Under the pieces are notes generated by a model, which saw nothing but the letters and a program-made list of their open reading frames with translations, was not told the origin of the DNA and did not search any database. The translations under genes were made by a program, and so were the position numbers. DNA of 64,000 nucleotides from Prorocentrum cordatum (taxonomy: Eukaryota > Sar > Dinophyceae > Prorocentrales > Prorocentraceae): the NCBI GenBank assembly GCA_963575745.1, contig CAUYUJ010012658.1, positions 307,501 to 371,500 of the forward strand. The letters are read 5' to 3'. Positions 26,294 through 34,836 of the stretch are shown piece by piece (position 1 is the stretch's first letter; every line of letters begins with the position of its first letter).

Positions 26294-27767
26294 GGTGCTC
26301 GTTGGGACCCTCTTCAGCTGGGTCTGCTGCTGGCTTAGCTCCTCTTGGCAGCTTGCCCCTCTGCATGTCCGCCAAGACCCGCCTCCCTGCTGCTGTTGGG
26401 GGCTGACATGGCCTGGCCAGCTTCCTTGCCACTCCTGCCACGATCCTGCTCTTGTGGTCCCCAAGGTAGCTGGTGCAGCCACATTTCTCGCACCAGAGAC
26501 AGCCATGGGTGTACTGCGTCTTGTGGGAGACGTCCACCACCTGCGTGCCGATCTGCACCGCCTTGAAGTCAAGCCTGACGTTGCCGTGCTGGTCCTGGTG
26601 GCCGCCGTACTTCCCGAGGCATTCTCCCGTCTCTGCCAGCCAGTATTTGATGCTTTGTCCTTTGGCTGGGCCACTGCGACACGTTGCACACCACCATCGC
26701 GGATGTAGCTTGCGCAAGTCGTGTCCCAGTTGGGCTGCCCTGTCCCTGGCCGCCTGCGGCTTTCGGCGCTTGGCCTTGGGTCGCTGAGGGGCCTTGTTGG
26801 GGTCCTCCACCGTCACCGCCATGTTGATGGCCAGCAGCCGGTTTTGCACCGCCATAGTGATCTGGTCCCTGGTCTGCTGCTGCGCGATGATGGCTGGATC
26901 CAGTGCTCCATGCTCCGCCCCCCAGCCTGCGTACTTGTCTGTCATCTCGTTTCCGATGACCCACCAGGTGGGACCATTCCACCTCTCCAGCTCGGCTGGG
27001 TGCTCAATCAGGTGGCTTGGGATATGGTGGCCCATGATGGTGTCCGTGCTGTTCTGCAGCTGCTGCTTCGTCTGGAGCCAGAGGTCGTAGTTCGTGCTCC
27101 TGTAGTCCAGGTCCTCAGGATCCTGGATCTGCTTGAGTGCGTTCAGGGCGTACTTGCAGTCGCTGGCTATGTTGAGCCCCCTGGCCGTCGCCGCCGTGGT
27201 GTACCCGATGGCTTTGCTCATGGCGGTGAGCTCTGCCCGTGGCACCGTGTGTGGTGCCCTGATCGTGCCGTACCAGGCGGCCACTTCCTGCGGACGTCCT
27301 TGCTCGTCGAACCTGAAGGCCACCACTGCCCAGCCGCAGCGTCTGTGGCGGGGATCCTTGGCCGTTTCCCCTGCACCACCTGAGCCGTCCGCGAAGACGT
27401 AGTCTGCTCGCACCTTGTACCCTGCCTGGGCTGCCGCCTGCGCCTCTTCGCTGGTGCAAAAGATCTGCGCCGCCTTCGCCGCGCCCTCGTCTGGGTCGAC
27501 CTTGGCTGCCCAAGCCGCTGGCGGGGTGTCGCGGAGCCAGAAGTGCAGGTCATGCCGCTGGTCCAGCGCGTCTTTCGCATTCTTCGCCAGGTCGGTGTCA
27601 TTGCTGTGCCCTGTCGCTGCGTTGGCTGGGCATGCGTAGTAGCGGTGTTCCTCTGTCTCTATCGCCTCGCCGCATCTCGCGCAAGTGTCGTCGCCTTCGT
27701 TGTTGAGGTTGGCCACCCTGCGGCGCTCCCTGGTCCAGATGCCCGCCACCGCTGTAGTCTCCAGCAT
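26283..27767 (-). CDS. El2 RNase H ORF with zinc fingers
   Basis: The 494-aa frame is the same register as the RT ORF and is separated from it only by TGA 27786-27788 and six codons. A CARCG-EHRYYAC finger lies near aa 28-46. RNase H residues appear in order: ADGSGG (about aa 125), PRAELTAM (Glu, about 178), IASDCKY (Asp, about 203), HHIPSHL and GNEMTDKYAG (Asp, about 280). A C-terminal cluster CATCRSG and CLWCEKCGC follows. RNase H would remove the RNA strand from the hybrid during reverse transcription. The ATG at 27767 is the first in the frame after the stop; the natural product is probably a fusion with RT. Confidence 0.75.
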   Translation of the reverse strand: MLETTAVAGIWTRERRRVANLNNEGDDTCARCGEAIETEEHRYYACPANAATGHSNDTDLAKNAKDALDQRHDLHFWLRDTPPAAWAAKVDPDEGAAKAAQIFCTSEEAQAAAQAGYKVRADYVFADGSGGAGETAKDPRHRRCGWAVVAFRFDEQGRPQEVAAWYGTIRAPHTVPRAELTAMSKAIGYTTAATARGLNIASDCKYALNALKQIQDPEDLDYRSTNYDLWLQTKQQLQNSTDTIMGHHIPSHLIEHPAELERWNGPTWWVIGNEMTDKYAGWGAEHGALDPAIIAQQQTRDQITMAVQNRLLAINMAVTVEDPNKAPQRPKAKRRKPQAARDRAAQLGHDLRKLHPRWWCATCRSGPAKGQSIKYWLAETGECLGKYGGHQDQHGNVRLDFKAVQIGTQVVDVSHKTQYTHGCLWCEKCGCTSYLGDHKSRIVAGVARKLARPCQPPTAAGRRVLADMQRGKLPRGAKPAADPAEEGPNEHHAW

Positions 27768-27785
27768 GGCTGCCTCTGCATGCTG

Positions 27786-30700
27786 TCATTTGCGCCCCCT
27801 CCTCCTCAGGTGGCGCTGCAGCTGAAAGGTGTCGCCTCCAGCCTGAAGTCCTTCTCCACTGCGATGGCTTGCTGCCTGCTGCCAGAGCTGCTGCTGCGCG
27901 CTCTGCTGGACCTCCTGCAGGAGCGCGCCGAAGTGTGGAATGTCATCTGGCTTGTATGCCCACTCGTCAAATGCTGGGCTGATCCAGCTGTCCAGGCGTC
28001 GCGGCATCCAGCCTAACCCAAGCAGCTGCGCGATGACCCCTGCCATAGGCTCCTTGACCTGCTGCCACCTGCGGTTAGGTTCCAGGGCGTCCAGCTTGGC
28101 GTAGAGCAGGAGCCAGCCTCTCTGGTACCTCTTGAGCTCCGTCGGGTGGTCGACTATGGTGAGCCAGAACTGCTTGATCTGGTCGCCGATGGCTCGTGTT
28201 ACTGCCTCTTGCATTCCCCTCTGAATCAGGAGGATGGTGGACGTGCAGCGCCCAGCCGTGTGTCCGCCTGTGAGGAGCGCTGCCTCCGTGGCTCTGACAG
28301 CCTTCGCCTCCGTGGGCGTGATGCCGTGCGCTGGCAAGTCTCGGGCCTGCTGGCAATAAGCCCCTGCTGAGTAGACCTTTGCCGCACCTCTGGCGTCCGT
28401 CTTCGCTAGGTCATTAAGCTTGGCCGCCCTCTGCTTGGCCTTGGCCTGGCGCGCTGCATGGGTGGGTCGCCGGAGCTGCTTGCCTAGGCTGGTGTCCACG
28501 CCGAGGTCGCGCACTGCACCTGGTTGCTTGTTGGGGGTGCCCAGGCTGTCCAGGATGCTGGCGACTTCTGCTCGGAGGTCCTTGTCCGAGGCCACCACTG
28601 CCGTCTTGACGGAGATGGGCATGGAGAGCTGCTTGAAACCATCGTGCACCAGCGCTGCCACGTACTTGATCTGGTCTAGGACGTGCCTCCGCGCACGCTC
28701 TACCTGCAGGGCCAAGTCGTCCAGGTACTGCTGCATGACGGCGAAGATGTGGTGCCTGTGCGCTGCATCCAGGATGCCATACAAGAGCGGTCTGGTGAGG
28801 TCGACCGCTTGGCCACAGCCAGCTACCATGCTGTTGGCAGGCTCGAAAATGTCCGAGAAGAGGCTGTGTGCCATGATGGCCCTGGGCGCAAGGTACATCT
28901 GCACGGCCATTGCCAGCGGCAGCAACGGGCACTGGAGGTCGCTGGCTTTCTCGATCAGCTGGCCGAGGCCTATGTTGTCGTAGAAGTTTGCCGCGTCGTA
29001 GAAGACTCCTGCTGCATGAAAGCCCATCTCCGTGGCGGCTTCTGCCCTTATCAGTCTGTGCATTGCCACTCGTAGCGCTGAGGAGCCTGCTACTGCCGTA
29101 TCCCAGAAGCCCGCCGCTGCCTTGCTCCAGGTGGCTACTATGGGCCTCCTGGCTGCGCTCCAGATGCGGTACGGCATGGGCATGAGGCCGATGGGGCGCT
29201 CACCGCCGATCCCTGGCTTCTTGCCCAACAGCAGCTCCAACACCAAGTAGAATTGCCACGGCCACGCTGCCCGTTGCTCACAGCTGATCAGGCACTGCAC
29301 GAAGTCGTCAAGCCCCTGGGCGCCCATGGCCTTGAGCTCTGGAGCCCTCCACCAGTCCGCTCCTTGGCCAGCATTGCGCTTCAGGTGCTGGATGATGGAG
29401 CCGATGATGTCCTTGCTGATGGGCTCGAGGGCATTCTCTTGGGCCAAGGCCGCCTGCCTCAGCTTGGCCAGCGCCTCTTGGATCCTCTCGGCCTTCTGCG
29501 CATCTCGTGTCCGCCTGCGTTGCCATGCCTCTTTGCGCAAGTCCACCAGCTGCTGCGGGTGGTTGGCGACCTGGCCCTCATGCTCAAGGATGTCCTCCAG
29601 GTGGCTGCGCTCCGCTGCCTTGGTGTAGGCGTGGGCCATCTTAGCACTGCCTGCCGTGGCGTCGTGCACCCAATGGATGTACGCCGTCTTCACCGCCTTT
29701 GTGAGTTGCTTGGCCATGCTCTTTACATCCTCTGCTACCCTGCTGATCGTCCCTGGGTCCACGAGGGCGCCCTCTGCTATCGCGTGCAGGTCTGCGAGGA
29801 GGGCCTGCTGCTGGTCCTTGGCTGCACCTTCTTCGTTCAGCCTGCCAGGGTCAGGCTGGTCGAGCTGCTGCGCGAGCTGCCATCTTGTGTTAATATGCTG
29901 CTGCGTCTGGTGGCCGCTGTGGGTGCGGACCTGCCGCTCTCGGCGGCTACTCGGGCCACTGTCTGCTCCTGGAGCATCATGTAGTTGTCTTCGAGCTGCT
30001 CCTTCTGGCACTCGTTCGCCAATGACTTCTCGCATAAACCTCCGCAGGTTAGCAAGCTCCCTCCAATGCATCATCTCCAATTCGTGCCTACTCGTCGGCT
30101 CCTCTCGCGTGAGACCTTGGAGAAAGCCTCGGCGTCGTGGTTCTGCTTGTCTCCATGCTCGCTCGCAGAGATCCCTGATGATGTGGCCGAGGCCAGCCTG
30201 CTGGTACCTGCGCCTGAGCAATCTTACCATTCCATCGTTGCCCCCGCCACCCAAGATGGTCTCCAGGAACGGCACGCAGACCTGCATCCAGTTGCTGTTG
30301 TCCGTGGGGAGCTGCACCAAGTTATCCATCCAGATGGCCGCCCAATACTCTAAGTCGTCTCCCATGGCCACGTAGTCTTCCCACTCCCGCTGGTGCTGGT
30401 CTTCATTCCAGCGGTCTGGTGGGGGCAGGCCCATATCACGTGGCTCCTCTGCCTCTGGGCCTGGCGGCTCTTGGTTCTGACTCCCCAGGTGATCGGTGCC
30501 CTCTGCCTCCAGAGTGCCAGCTGGCTGAGGAGGTGAGCAGTGCGTGCCCCCTGGGGCAGTATTACCTGACCCAGCTGGTTGCCGACGGGCTGACTGGCCG
30601 TAGTCGATGCTGTCCTGCTGCCCCTCAATGCGCTGGTGGTGCCCGTCGCAGTCCTCCTGATCTGCGGTCTCCTGGCGATGCTGTGGGCAGTCCTCCTCCT

Positions 30701-32033
30701 CCTCGAAGGGGCCGCAGTCTTGGACGTCCATGGTGCTGCGTCCTGCTGGTGGGGGAATGGCAGATCCAGCTGCACGTCGGCGAACGGACTGGCCGAACTC
30801 GAGGCTGTCCTGCTGCCCCTCGGTGCGCTGGTGGTACCCATCGCTGTACTCCTGGTCTGCGATCTCCTGGCGGTACTCCAAGTAGTCCTCCTCGTCCTCG
30901 AAGGGGTCGTGATCTTGGATGTCCATGGTGTTGCGTCCTGCTGGTGGGGGAAGGGCACCCCTCTGCATCCCTTCTGTGCAGCTGTCTGCGCTGCTGTGGG
31001 TTGGTCCCACGTCGAGGTCTGGGACACATCCCGTGGCGTTGTACCTGGGGCGCGAAAACCCCTGACCCATCTCTGAGCAGGGACCAGCTGCCTTCCCATG
31101 GTCCGCTGCGCCCGCCTCGGCCTGAGGTGGGGAGACCTTCTCAGGTGCTGGCTGATTCGCGATGTCCTTGGAGCCGCTGCCGCCGCCTCCTGCTGCGCCC
31201 CCACTGCCTGCACGCCGCTGCTGCAGCTCGGGGGGGCCCTCACCCCGCTCGGTGGGGCCGCGATCCACCGAGCTTCCTCCCGAGCTCTTCGATGGCCTCA
31301 TGGCTGGTGCGGGGACCCCGTCTTCGTGGCCTACCTGGCTGTCTGACATGACGGGGCCAGGCTCAGGCGCCGGCGGGCCCTGTTCACCTCCTGAGTACTC
31401 GTCGGGAATTGTCAGGGTCTTGCCCAGTCGGCTTGCTGCTGCCTCCTGCGCTCGGGCATCATGGTGCGAGAGCTGCCGCACCAGGGTGGAGATCTCCGCC
31501 CACCACGCATGGATCTTCCTTTCGACCCCTGCCCATGGCGTAGAGGTGACGGTGTCCTTGATGCTCACGCTCTTGTAGCTCGGGGGCCTGCTATGCCCGA
31601 GATGTCGTCCACGCTCTTCCTCTGGGATGCCGATGCTCTCGCGCAGGCTGAGCTCGAGGGTGCTTGCGAAGCGGTCGTACTGTTGTCCTAGGTCCAGCAT
31701 GTCCCGCTCCATCATCTTGCCGGCGACTGTGTGCTGCAAATGCTGGGGCAGCTCGTCGCAGGCGCGCGCGCTGACTCGCTCGGAGGTGGCCTGCCACAGC
31801 TCGTCAGAGATGACGTGCTGGACCTCCTTGTCGTAGTGCAGCTGCGGCACTGGCTCCATGTCGTTCTCGTCCAGGTCGCATCCTGCATCTGCCAACGCTT
31901 GCTGTCGTCGGCGCATGGCCTCCTGGCCCCCTCGCGCCGCTCGTCTGCAAGCGGCTCTGGACTTCGGCATTTTCTCGACTGTGACTGGCGGCTTAATGGC
32001 TGCTGGCCTGCGAAGTACCCTGCCCTTGAGCAT
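27786..32033 (-). CDS. El2 reverse transcriptase ORF with acidic spacer
   Basis: The frame has 1415 aa from ATG 32033, which lies exactly at the -1 overlap with the endonuclease frame. Aa 1-200 are basic then helical. Aa 220-480 form a Pro/Gly/Glu spacer with a tandem duplication (PPPAGRNTMDIQD and PPPAGRSTMDVQD). Aa 555-680 contain the shared region (VCVPFL, LCERAWRQAEPRRRGFLQGL, HWRELANLRRF). RT follows: RPIGLMPMPYRIW, motif A FYDAANFYDNIG, motif B NSMVAGCGQAVDL, motif C QYLDDLAL at 28728-28717. A long thumb or connection region ends in GRK and TGA. The Asp residues of motifs A and C are present. Confidence 0.8.
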   Translation of the reverse strand: MLKGRVLRRPAAIKPPVTVEKMPKSRAACRRAARGGQEAMRRRQQALADAGCDLDENDMEPVPQLHYDKEVQHVISDELWQATSERVSARACDELPQHLQHTVAGKMMERDMLDLGQQYDRFASTLELSLRESIGIPEEERGRHLGHSRPPSYKSVSIKDTVTSTPWAGVERKIHAWWAEISTLVRQLSHHDARAQEAAASRLGKTLTIPDEYSGGEQGPPAPEPGPVMSDSQVGHEDGVPAPAMRPSKSSGGSSVDRGPTERGEGPPELQQRRAGSGGAAGGGGSGSKDIANQPAPEKVSPPQAEAGAADHGKAAGPCSEMGQGFSRPRYNATGCVPDLDVGPTHSSADSCTEGMQRGALPPPAGRNTMDIQDHDPFEDEEDYLEYRQEIADQEYSDGYHQRTEGQQDSLEFGQSVRRRAAGSAIPPPAGRSTMDVQDCGPFEEEEDCPQHRQETADQEDCDGHHQRIEGQQDSIDYGQSARRQPAGSGNTAPGGTHCSPPQPAGTLEAEGTDHLGSQNQEPPGPEAEEPRDMGLPPPDRWNEDQHQREWEDYVAMGDDLEYWAAIWMDNLVQLPTDNSNWMQVCVPFLETILGGGGNDGMVRLLRRRYQQAGLGHIIRDLCERAWRQAEPRRRGFLQGLTREEPTSRHELEMMHWRELANLRRFMREVIGERVPEGAARRQLHDAPGADSGPSSRRERQVRTHSGHQTQQHINTRWQLAQQLDQPDPGRLNEEGAAKDQQQALLADLHAIAEGALVDPGTISRVAEDVKSMAKQLTKAVKTAYIHWVHDATAGSAKMAHAYTKAAERSHLEDILEHEGQVANHPQQLVDLRKEAWQRRRTRDAQKAERIQEALAKLRQAALAQENALEPISKDIIGSIIQHLKRNAGQGADWWRAPELKAMGAQGLDDFVQCLISCEQRAAWPWQFYLVLELLLGKKPGIGGERPIGLMPMPYRIWSAARRPIVATWSKAAAGFWDTAVAGSSALRVAMHRLIRAEAATEMGFHAAGVFYDAANFYDNIGLGQLIEKASDLQCPLLPLAMAVQMYLAPRAIMAHSLFSDIFEPANSMVAGCGQAVDLTRPLLYGILDAAHRHHIFAVMQQYLDDLALQVERARRHVLDQIKYVAALVHDGFKQLSMPISVKTAVVASDKDLRAEVASILDSLGTPNKQPGAVRDLGVDTSLGKQLRRPTHAARQAKAKQRAAKLNDLAKTDARGAAKVYSAGAYCQQARDLPAHGITPTEAKAVRATEAALLTGGHTAGRCTSTILLIQRGMQEAVTRAIGDQIKQFWLTIVDHPTELKRYQRGWLLLYAKLDALEPNRRWQQVKEPMAGVIAQLLGLGWMPRRLDSWISPAFDEWAYKPDDIPHFGALLQEVQQSAQQQLWQQAASHRSGEGLQAGGDTFQLQRHLRRRGRK

Positions 32034-32908
32034 GGGGGGCCGCCCCTCAGCTTCAAGCGGATGCTAATGTGCGGCGTCCACGGCGCGGTCCTGAGCAGCT
32101 CCAGCTGGTCGAAGTACGGCGCCAGGCCCTGCGAGATCAGCGCGAAGTCGATGCACCTGGCCTCACCTGCTGCTGGGAAACATGTGGGGGCGCCATCCTC
32201 CGCCGCAGCTACCTGAGCATTCAGCACCCTGGGCCAAATACTGTTGTTGAACTCCGACGGCGTCATGTTGAAGTCCCCAAGCGCTGCCCAGGGCCCTCCC
32301 CAGACGGCCATCTTCTCCCGCAGGTCGCAGAGGATGTCGACATTCCTCTCTCCAAAGCGCGTCCCACACTCAAGGTAGACGAAAGCCATTGCGAAACGGA
32401 CCTTGTGCAGGTTGGAGATCACCGCCGTGACGTCACTGCCGTCCTCGTGCAGGTAGTGCTCGTCGAATCCCGCAATCCTGTCCTGGATGTCCAAGGACCC
32501 TCGCGTGATGGCACACGTGCCTCCTCGAGTGCCTTCTCCTTCTCCTGGCCGCGCCTGGGTCCAGTAGCTGTGCGTGCCATTCCTCCTGAGCGCCGCCCTT
32601 GCCTTGCTTATCTGTGCAGGCTGGCGGAGGTGGTGCTCCGCAATGCCAATGATATCCCTGTCCTTGGTGTTGTTGATCTCCATGAGGTAGCCCTGTGCCT
32701 GGGGGCCCCAGGTCGTGACGTTGAAGAAGTCAATGTGGCACGGGCGGCGAGCCTTCTTCACGCTCGCCTTGGGGCGGCTACCCTGCTGAGTGGTCGCCCT
32801 GCCCTTCTGCGTCGACGACTGTCTCGGCGCGCCTTGCCTGCGAGACCTTCTCTCGCGCCTCCTGGATGGGGGCCTCCACTCTGGCTCGGCGTTCTTCTGC
32901 TTTGTCAT
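31712..32908 (-). CDS. El2 endonuclease (EEP) ORF
   Basis: The EEP domain lies at about 32730-32045: FFNVTTWG, IIGIAEHHL (catalytic Glu), AALGDFNMTP (Asp/Asn pair), ARCIDFALIS. Downstream, the frame loses protein character at the C run where it meets the RT frame. The ATG at 32908 is the last good start before the domain; the frame is in fact open from ATG 34159, which touches the leader relic, but that upstream part overlaps ORF1 and looks like a shadow. The final His of EEP enzymes is represented by TPHISIRLKL. The enzyme would cut the target site. Confidence 0.7.
   Translation of the reverse strand: MTKQKNAEPEWRPPSRRRERRSRRQGAPRQSSTQKGRATTQQGSRPKASVKKARRPCHIDFFNVTTWGPQAQGYLMEINNTKDRDIIGIAEHHLRQPAQISKARAALRRNGTHSYWTQARPGEGEGTRGGTCAITRGSLDIQDRIAGFDEHYLHEDGSDVTAVISNLHKVRFAMAFVYLECGTRFGERNVDILCDLREKMAVWGGPWAALGDFNMTPSEFNNSIWPRVLNAQVAAAEDGAPTCFPAAGEARCIDFALISQGLAPYFDQLELLRTAPWTPHISIRLKLRGGPPCSRAGYFAGQQPLSRQSQSRKCRSPEPLADERREGARRPCADDSKRWQMQDATWTRTTWSQCRSCTTTRRSSTSSLTSCGRPPPSESARAPATSCPSICSTQSPAR
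32031..32048 (-). other. Candidate -1 slippery site joining EN and RT frames
   Basis: The sense sequence GGCGGCCCCCCATGCTC contains C CCC CCA in the endonuclease frame. Slipping back one base gives CCC CCC then ATG CTC AAG, which enters the RT frame without loss of a residue. Either programmed frameshifting, re-start at this ATG, or an indel in the C run would explain the layout. Confidence 0.4.
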
Positions 32909-34055
32909 GTTCTGCTGCACCTGCTCCAGGTTGGGCAGCTGCTGCGGCGCCGGTGGGCACAGCCGCGCCAGCTGTCCCTGCTGCCTCAGTGCATGCGGTG
33001 GCACCTCGCTGAGGGGCTGGGCTGGCGGCGCAGACTCGCTTGCCTGGCGGGGCTTCTGCTGCTGCTGGGTCTTGCTCTTCGCTCTTTGACAGGCGCTTGG
33101 TGCGGGCCTGCTCGAGCTGGCGCAGCTGCTCCTGGTGCCTGGCCGTCTCCTCCTCCAGCAGTCGCAGGTGCTTCGCCGTCTCCTCCTCGTGCTCCTTGAC
33201 CGTCTGGGCCATCCGCTCGCCCTTGGCCTTTGCTGCCCGCCAGACCTCCTTGTCTGGCTTGGACCACTTGTGGAAGTCGTCAGGCTCATGCTCGAACTGC
33301 TCCAGGAGGGCTGCCAGAGTTGGCTTCTCGGCTGCAGGCTCAGCTGGTGTCTCTTGCTTGCCGACTGTGGCCTTGAGCTTGTCGAACTCATCTTCGGCTG
33401 CAATGGAGGCTTCCATGGCTTCACGAAGCTTGCGTTCACTCTCGGCCAAGTACTGCTGGGCACTCTCAACTTGCTCTCCTGCCGATCGCACTTTCTTCTG
33501 GAGCTTGTCCAAGCGTCGAGCAGCTGCCTCCACCGCCTTGAATCCAGCGACTGGTTGGTCTGCTGGTGGCTTGGCTGCGGCGAGCTCTGGCCAGAGGGCC
33601 TCGTAGTGCTGCCTGAGCGGGTCGTCTTTGTTGAGCTTGCTGTAAGCTGCTGCGGCGGCAGCCTTGAGGTCGGCTGTCTTGTCGTGAGGTGGTGGCTGGC
33701 GTTGCCCTCCTTGTCCTTTCCCGCCTGCACCACCACCTGGCTGCCAACCATCTGCCCAGCTGATCCTGGGCGAGATTCCTCCTTGGGGCTGTGCTGCCAG
33801 CCACCCGCCATCATCTTCACGGAAGACATGACCGTCGGGGACGAGGCAGGCGAGGTTCTTGCCGCAGATGCAGAGGTCGCCCCTGCTGGTGATATTCTTG
33901 CAGTAGCGCCATCTGCTGCACCCGTCGCACACCACGTAGCTGCTGCGAGGAGGGCGACTGCCACTGCTGCTCCTCTTCCACGGGAGAACCCTCTGGCGAT
34001 TCGGGGTCCCCGACCAGGCGCTGCCCGCCCCGCGTCCGCTGCCGCCACTCCCCAT
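32778..34055 (-). CDS. El2 ORF1: CxxC motif and coiled-coil protein
   Basis: The ATG at 34055 gives 425 aa. Near aa 40-70 there is VVCDGCSRWRYC, then LCICGKNLAC, a Cys cluster that could bind zinc. Aa 120-330 are Ala/Glu/Lys/Arg-rich helix (RLDKLQKKVRSAGEQVESAQ and HEEETAKHLRLLEEETARHQ), a coiled coil. The tail is Ala/Pro-rich then basic. The architecture is parallel to ORF1 of El1 although sequences differ. It is expected to bind element RNA. The frame is also open upstream through the leader relic, so a longer product is formally possible. Confidence 0.7.
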   Translation of the reverse strand: MGSGGSGRGAGSAWSGTPNRQRVLPWKRSSSGSRPPRSSYVVCDGCSRWRYCKNITSRGDLCICGKNLACLVPDGHVFREDDGGWLAAQPQGGISPRISWADGWQPGGGAGGKGQGGQRQPPPHDKTADLKAAAAAAYSKLNKDDPLRQHYEALWPELAAAKPPADQPVAGFKAVEAAARRLDKLQKKVRSAGEQVESAQQYLAESERKLREAMEASIAAEDEFDKLKATVGKQETPAEPAAEKPTLAALLEQFEHEPDDFHKWSKPDKEVWRAAKAKGERMAQTVKEHEEETAKHLRLLEEETARHQEQLRQLEQARTKRLSKSEEQDPAAAEAPPGKRVCAASPAPQRGATACTEAAGTAGAAVPTGAAAAAQPGAGAAEHDKAEERRARVEAPIQEAREKVSQARRAETVVDAEGQGDHSAG

Positions 34056-34159
34056 GGCTGCAGCGATGCCGCGCGCGCGCCCGACGCCCGTCTGGGAACT
34101 GTCCTCGGTCCAGAGGTCTCCCTTCGGCCTGGAGGCTGGACAGCCCCCCAGGTCGTCAT

Positions 34160-34180
34160 CTTGAGCCAAAATGGCTACGG
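34160..34180 (-). other. Exact spliced-leader copy at the 5' end of El2
   Basis: The minus strand reads CCGTAGCCATTTTGGCTC followed by AAG, identical to the DinoSL 3' 21 bases. The next three bases (34159-34157) are ATG. Upstream on the sense strand is a CCT repeat. An exact copy implies recent insertion. No donor site follows, so it is not an SL RNA gene. Confidence 0.9.
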
Positions 34181-34182
34181 GG

Positions 34183-34325
34183 AGGAGGAGGAGGAGGAGG
34201 AGGAGGAGGAGGAGGAGGAGGAGGAGGAGCAGGAGGAGGAGGAGGAGGAGGAGGAGCAGGAGGAGAAGAAGGAGGAGCAGGAGGAGAAGAAGGAGGAAGA
34301 GGAGGAGGATGAGGAGGAGGAGAGG
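34183..34325. repeat. (GGA)n microsatellite next to El2
   Basis: GGA triplets with GCA and GAA interruptions; CCT repeats on the El2 sense strand, immediately upstream of the leader copy. Confidence 0.9.
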
Positions 34326-34610
34326 GCTATGACATCTGAGACATGTCATGGCCCAGGCCACAATAACCCACTCCCCCAAATCATCACCTCTCCTGGCCGC
34401 CCCGCGCAAAGCCCCCCCCCCTCCCCGCGCCGCCTCTGGGGTGACGTGGAGGCCTCGCTGCCGGTCTGCGGCAGCATCCTCCAGCTGCCTCGCGGCGGCG
34501 CGAGGCCCAGGCAACGCCGAGCCCCTGGGCACCCCGCGGCGCCATGAGCACATCTCGGCGACCGGCTCGTCACGAGTCTTTCGGGCGGGTGGTATACGGT
34601 GACGGCATTG

Positions 34611-34797
34611 GATAAGGAAACCTTCGATCAGGAATCCCCCAGGGTCGTGGATTGGCCACGGGTATCACCAGGGTCGTGGTTCTGGAAGCCGAGGTGAACT
34701 TCGTGGCCGTGGATATCACCGCCGCCCTTGCTAGACAGGGACTCCCCCAAGGTCTGAGGCCTCCTGGGCACACTCCTTAGCCAACGCCCTCACAGTA
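34611..34797 (+). repeat. Dispersed repeat R1, copy 1
   Basis: This block matches 48220-48375 in the same orientation: ACCTTCGATCAGGAATCC, TCTGGAAGCC, GGATATCACCGCCG, GGTCTGA-GCC and CACTCCT or CGCTCCT. Copy 1 has an extra internal segment. Function unknown. Confidence 0.75.
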
Positions 34798-34798
34798 G

Positions 34799-34831
34799 TG
34801 GGGGGTGACCCCCCATTTGGGTCACCCCCAC
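34799..34831. other. Inverted repeat of about 13 bp
   Basis: TGGGGGGTGACCC and GGGTCACCCCCA flank a short CCCATTT centre, directly before the MITE-like element. It may be a fragment of another fold-back repeat. Confidence 0.6.
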
Positions 34832-34836
34832 CTTTA

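Larger units (their letters stand above)
24913..34180 (-). mobile_element. El2: LINE with spliced-leader 5' end, ORF1, EN, RT, RNH and an extra 3' ORF
   Basis: The minus strand from 34180 reads a perfect leader relic, ORF1, an EEP endonuclease, RT, RNase H and a further ORF, then the 32-nt repeat near 24.9 kb. Coding parts have uniform composition and close spacing. Breaks are a -1 change between EN and RT, and TGA codons at 27786-27788 and 25370-25372. All domain motifs are intact, so the copy decayed recently or expression uses recoding. The 3' limit is a guess from the end of protein-like sequence. Confidence 0.75.

Noticed and set aside
33000-34159. Upstream part of the frame starting at the ATG next to the El2 leader
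   Set aside because: It overlaps ORF1, is Ser/Arg/Pro-rich without structure, and is open because of high GC. It is kept only as a formal possibility.
34160-34180. SL RNA gene
   Set aside because: No splice donor or SL RNA body follows the leader sequence; an ATG follows directly.
34183-34553. Poly-Leu segment that looks like membrane helices upstream of El2 ORF1
   Set aside because: It is the CCT repeat read in one frame, upstream of the leader relic.
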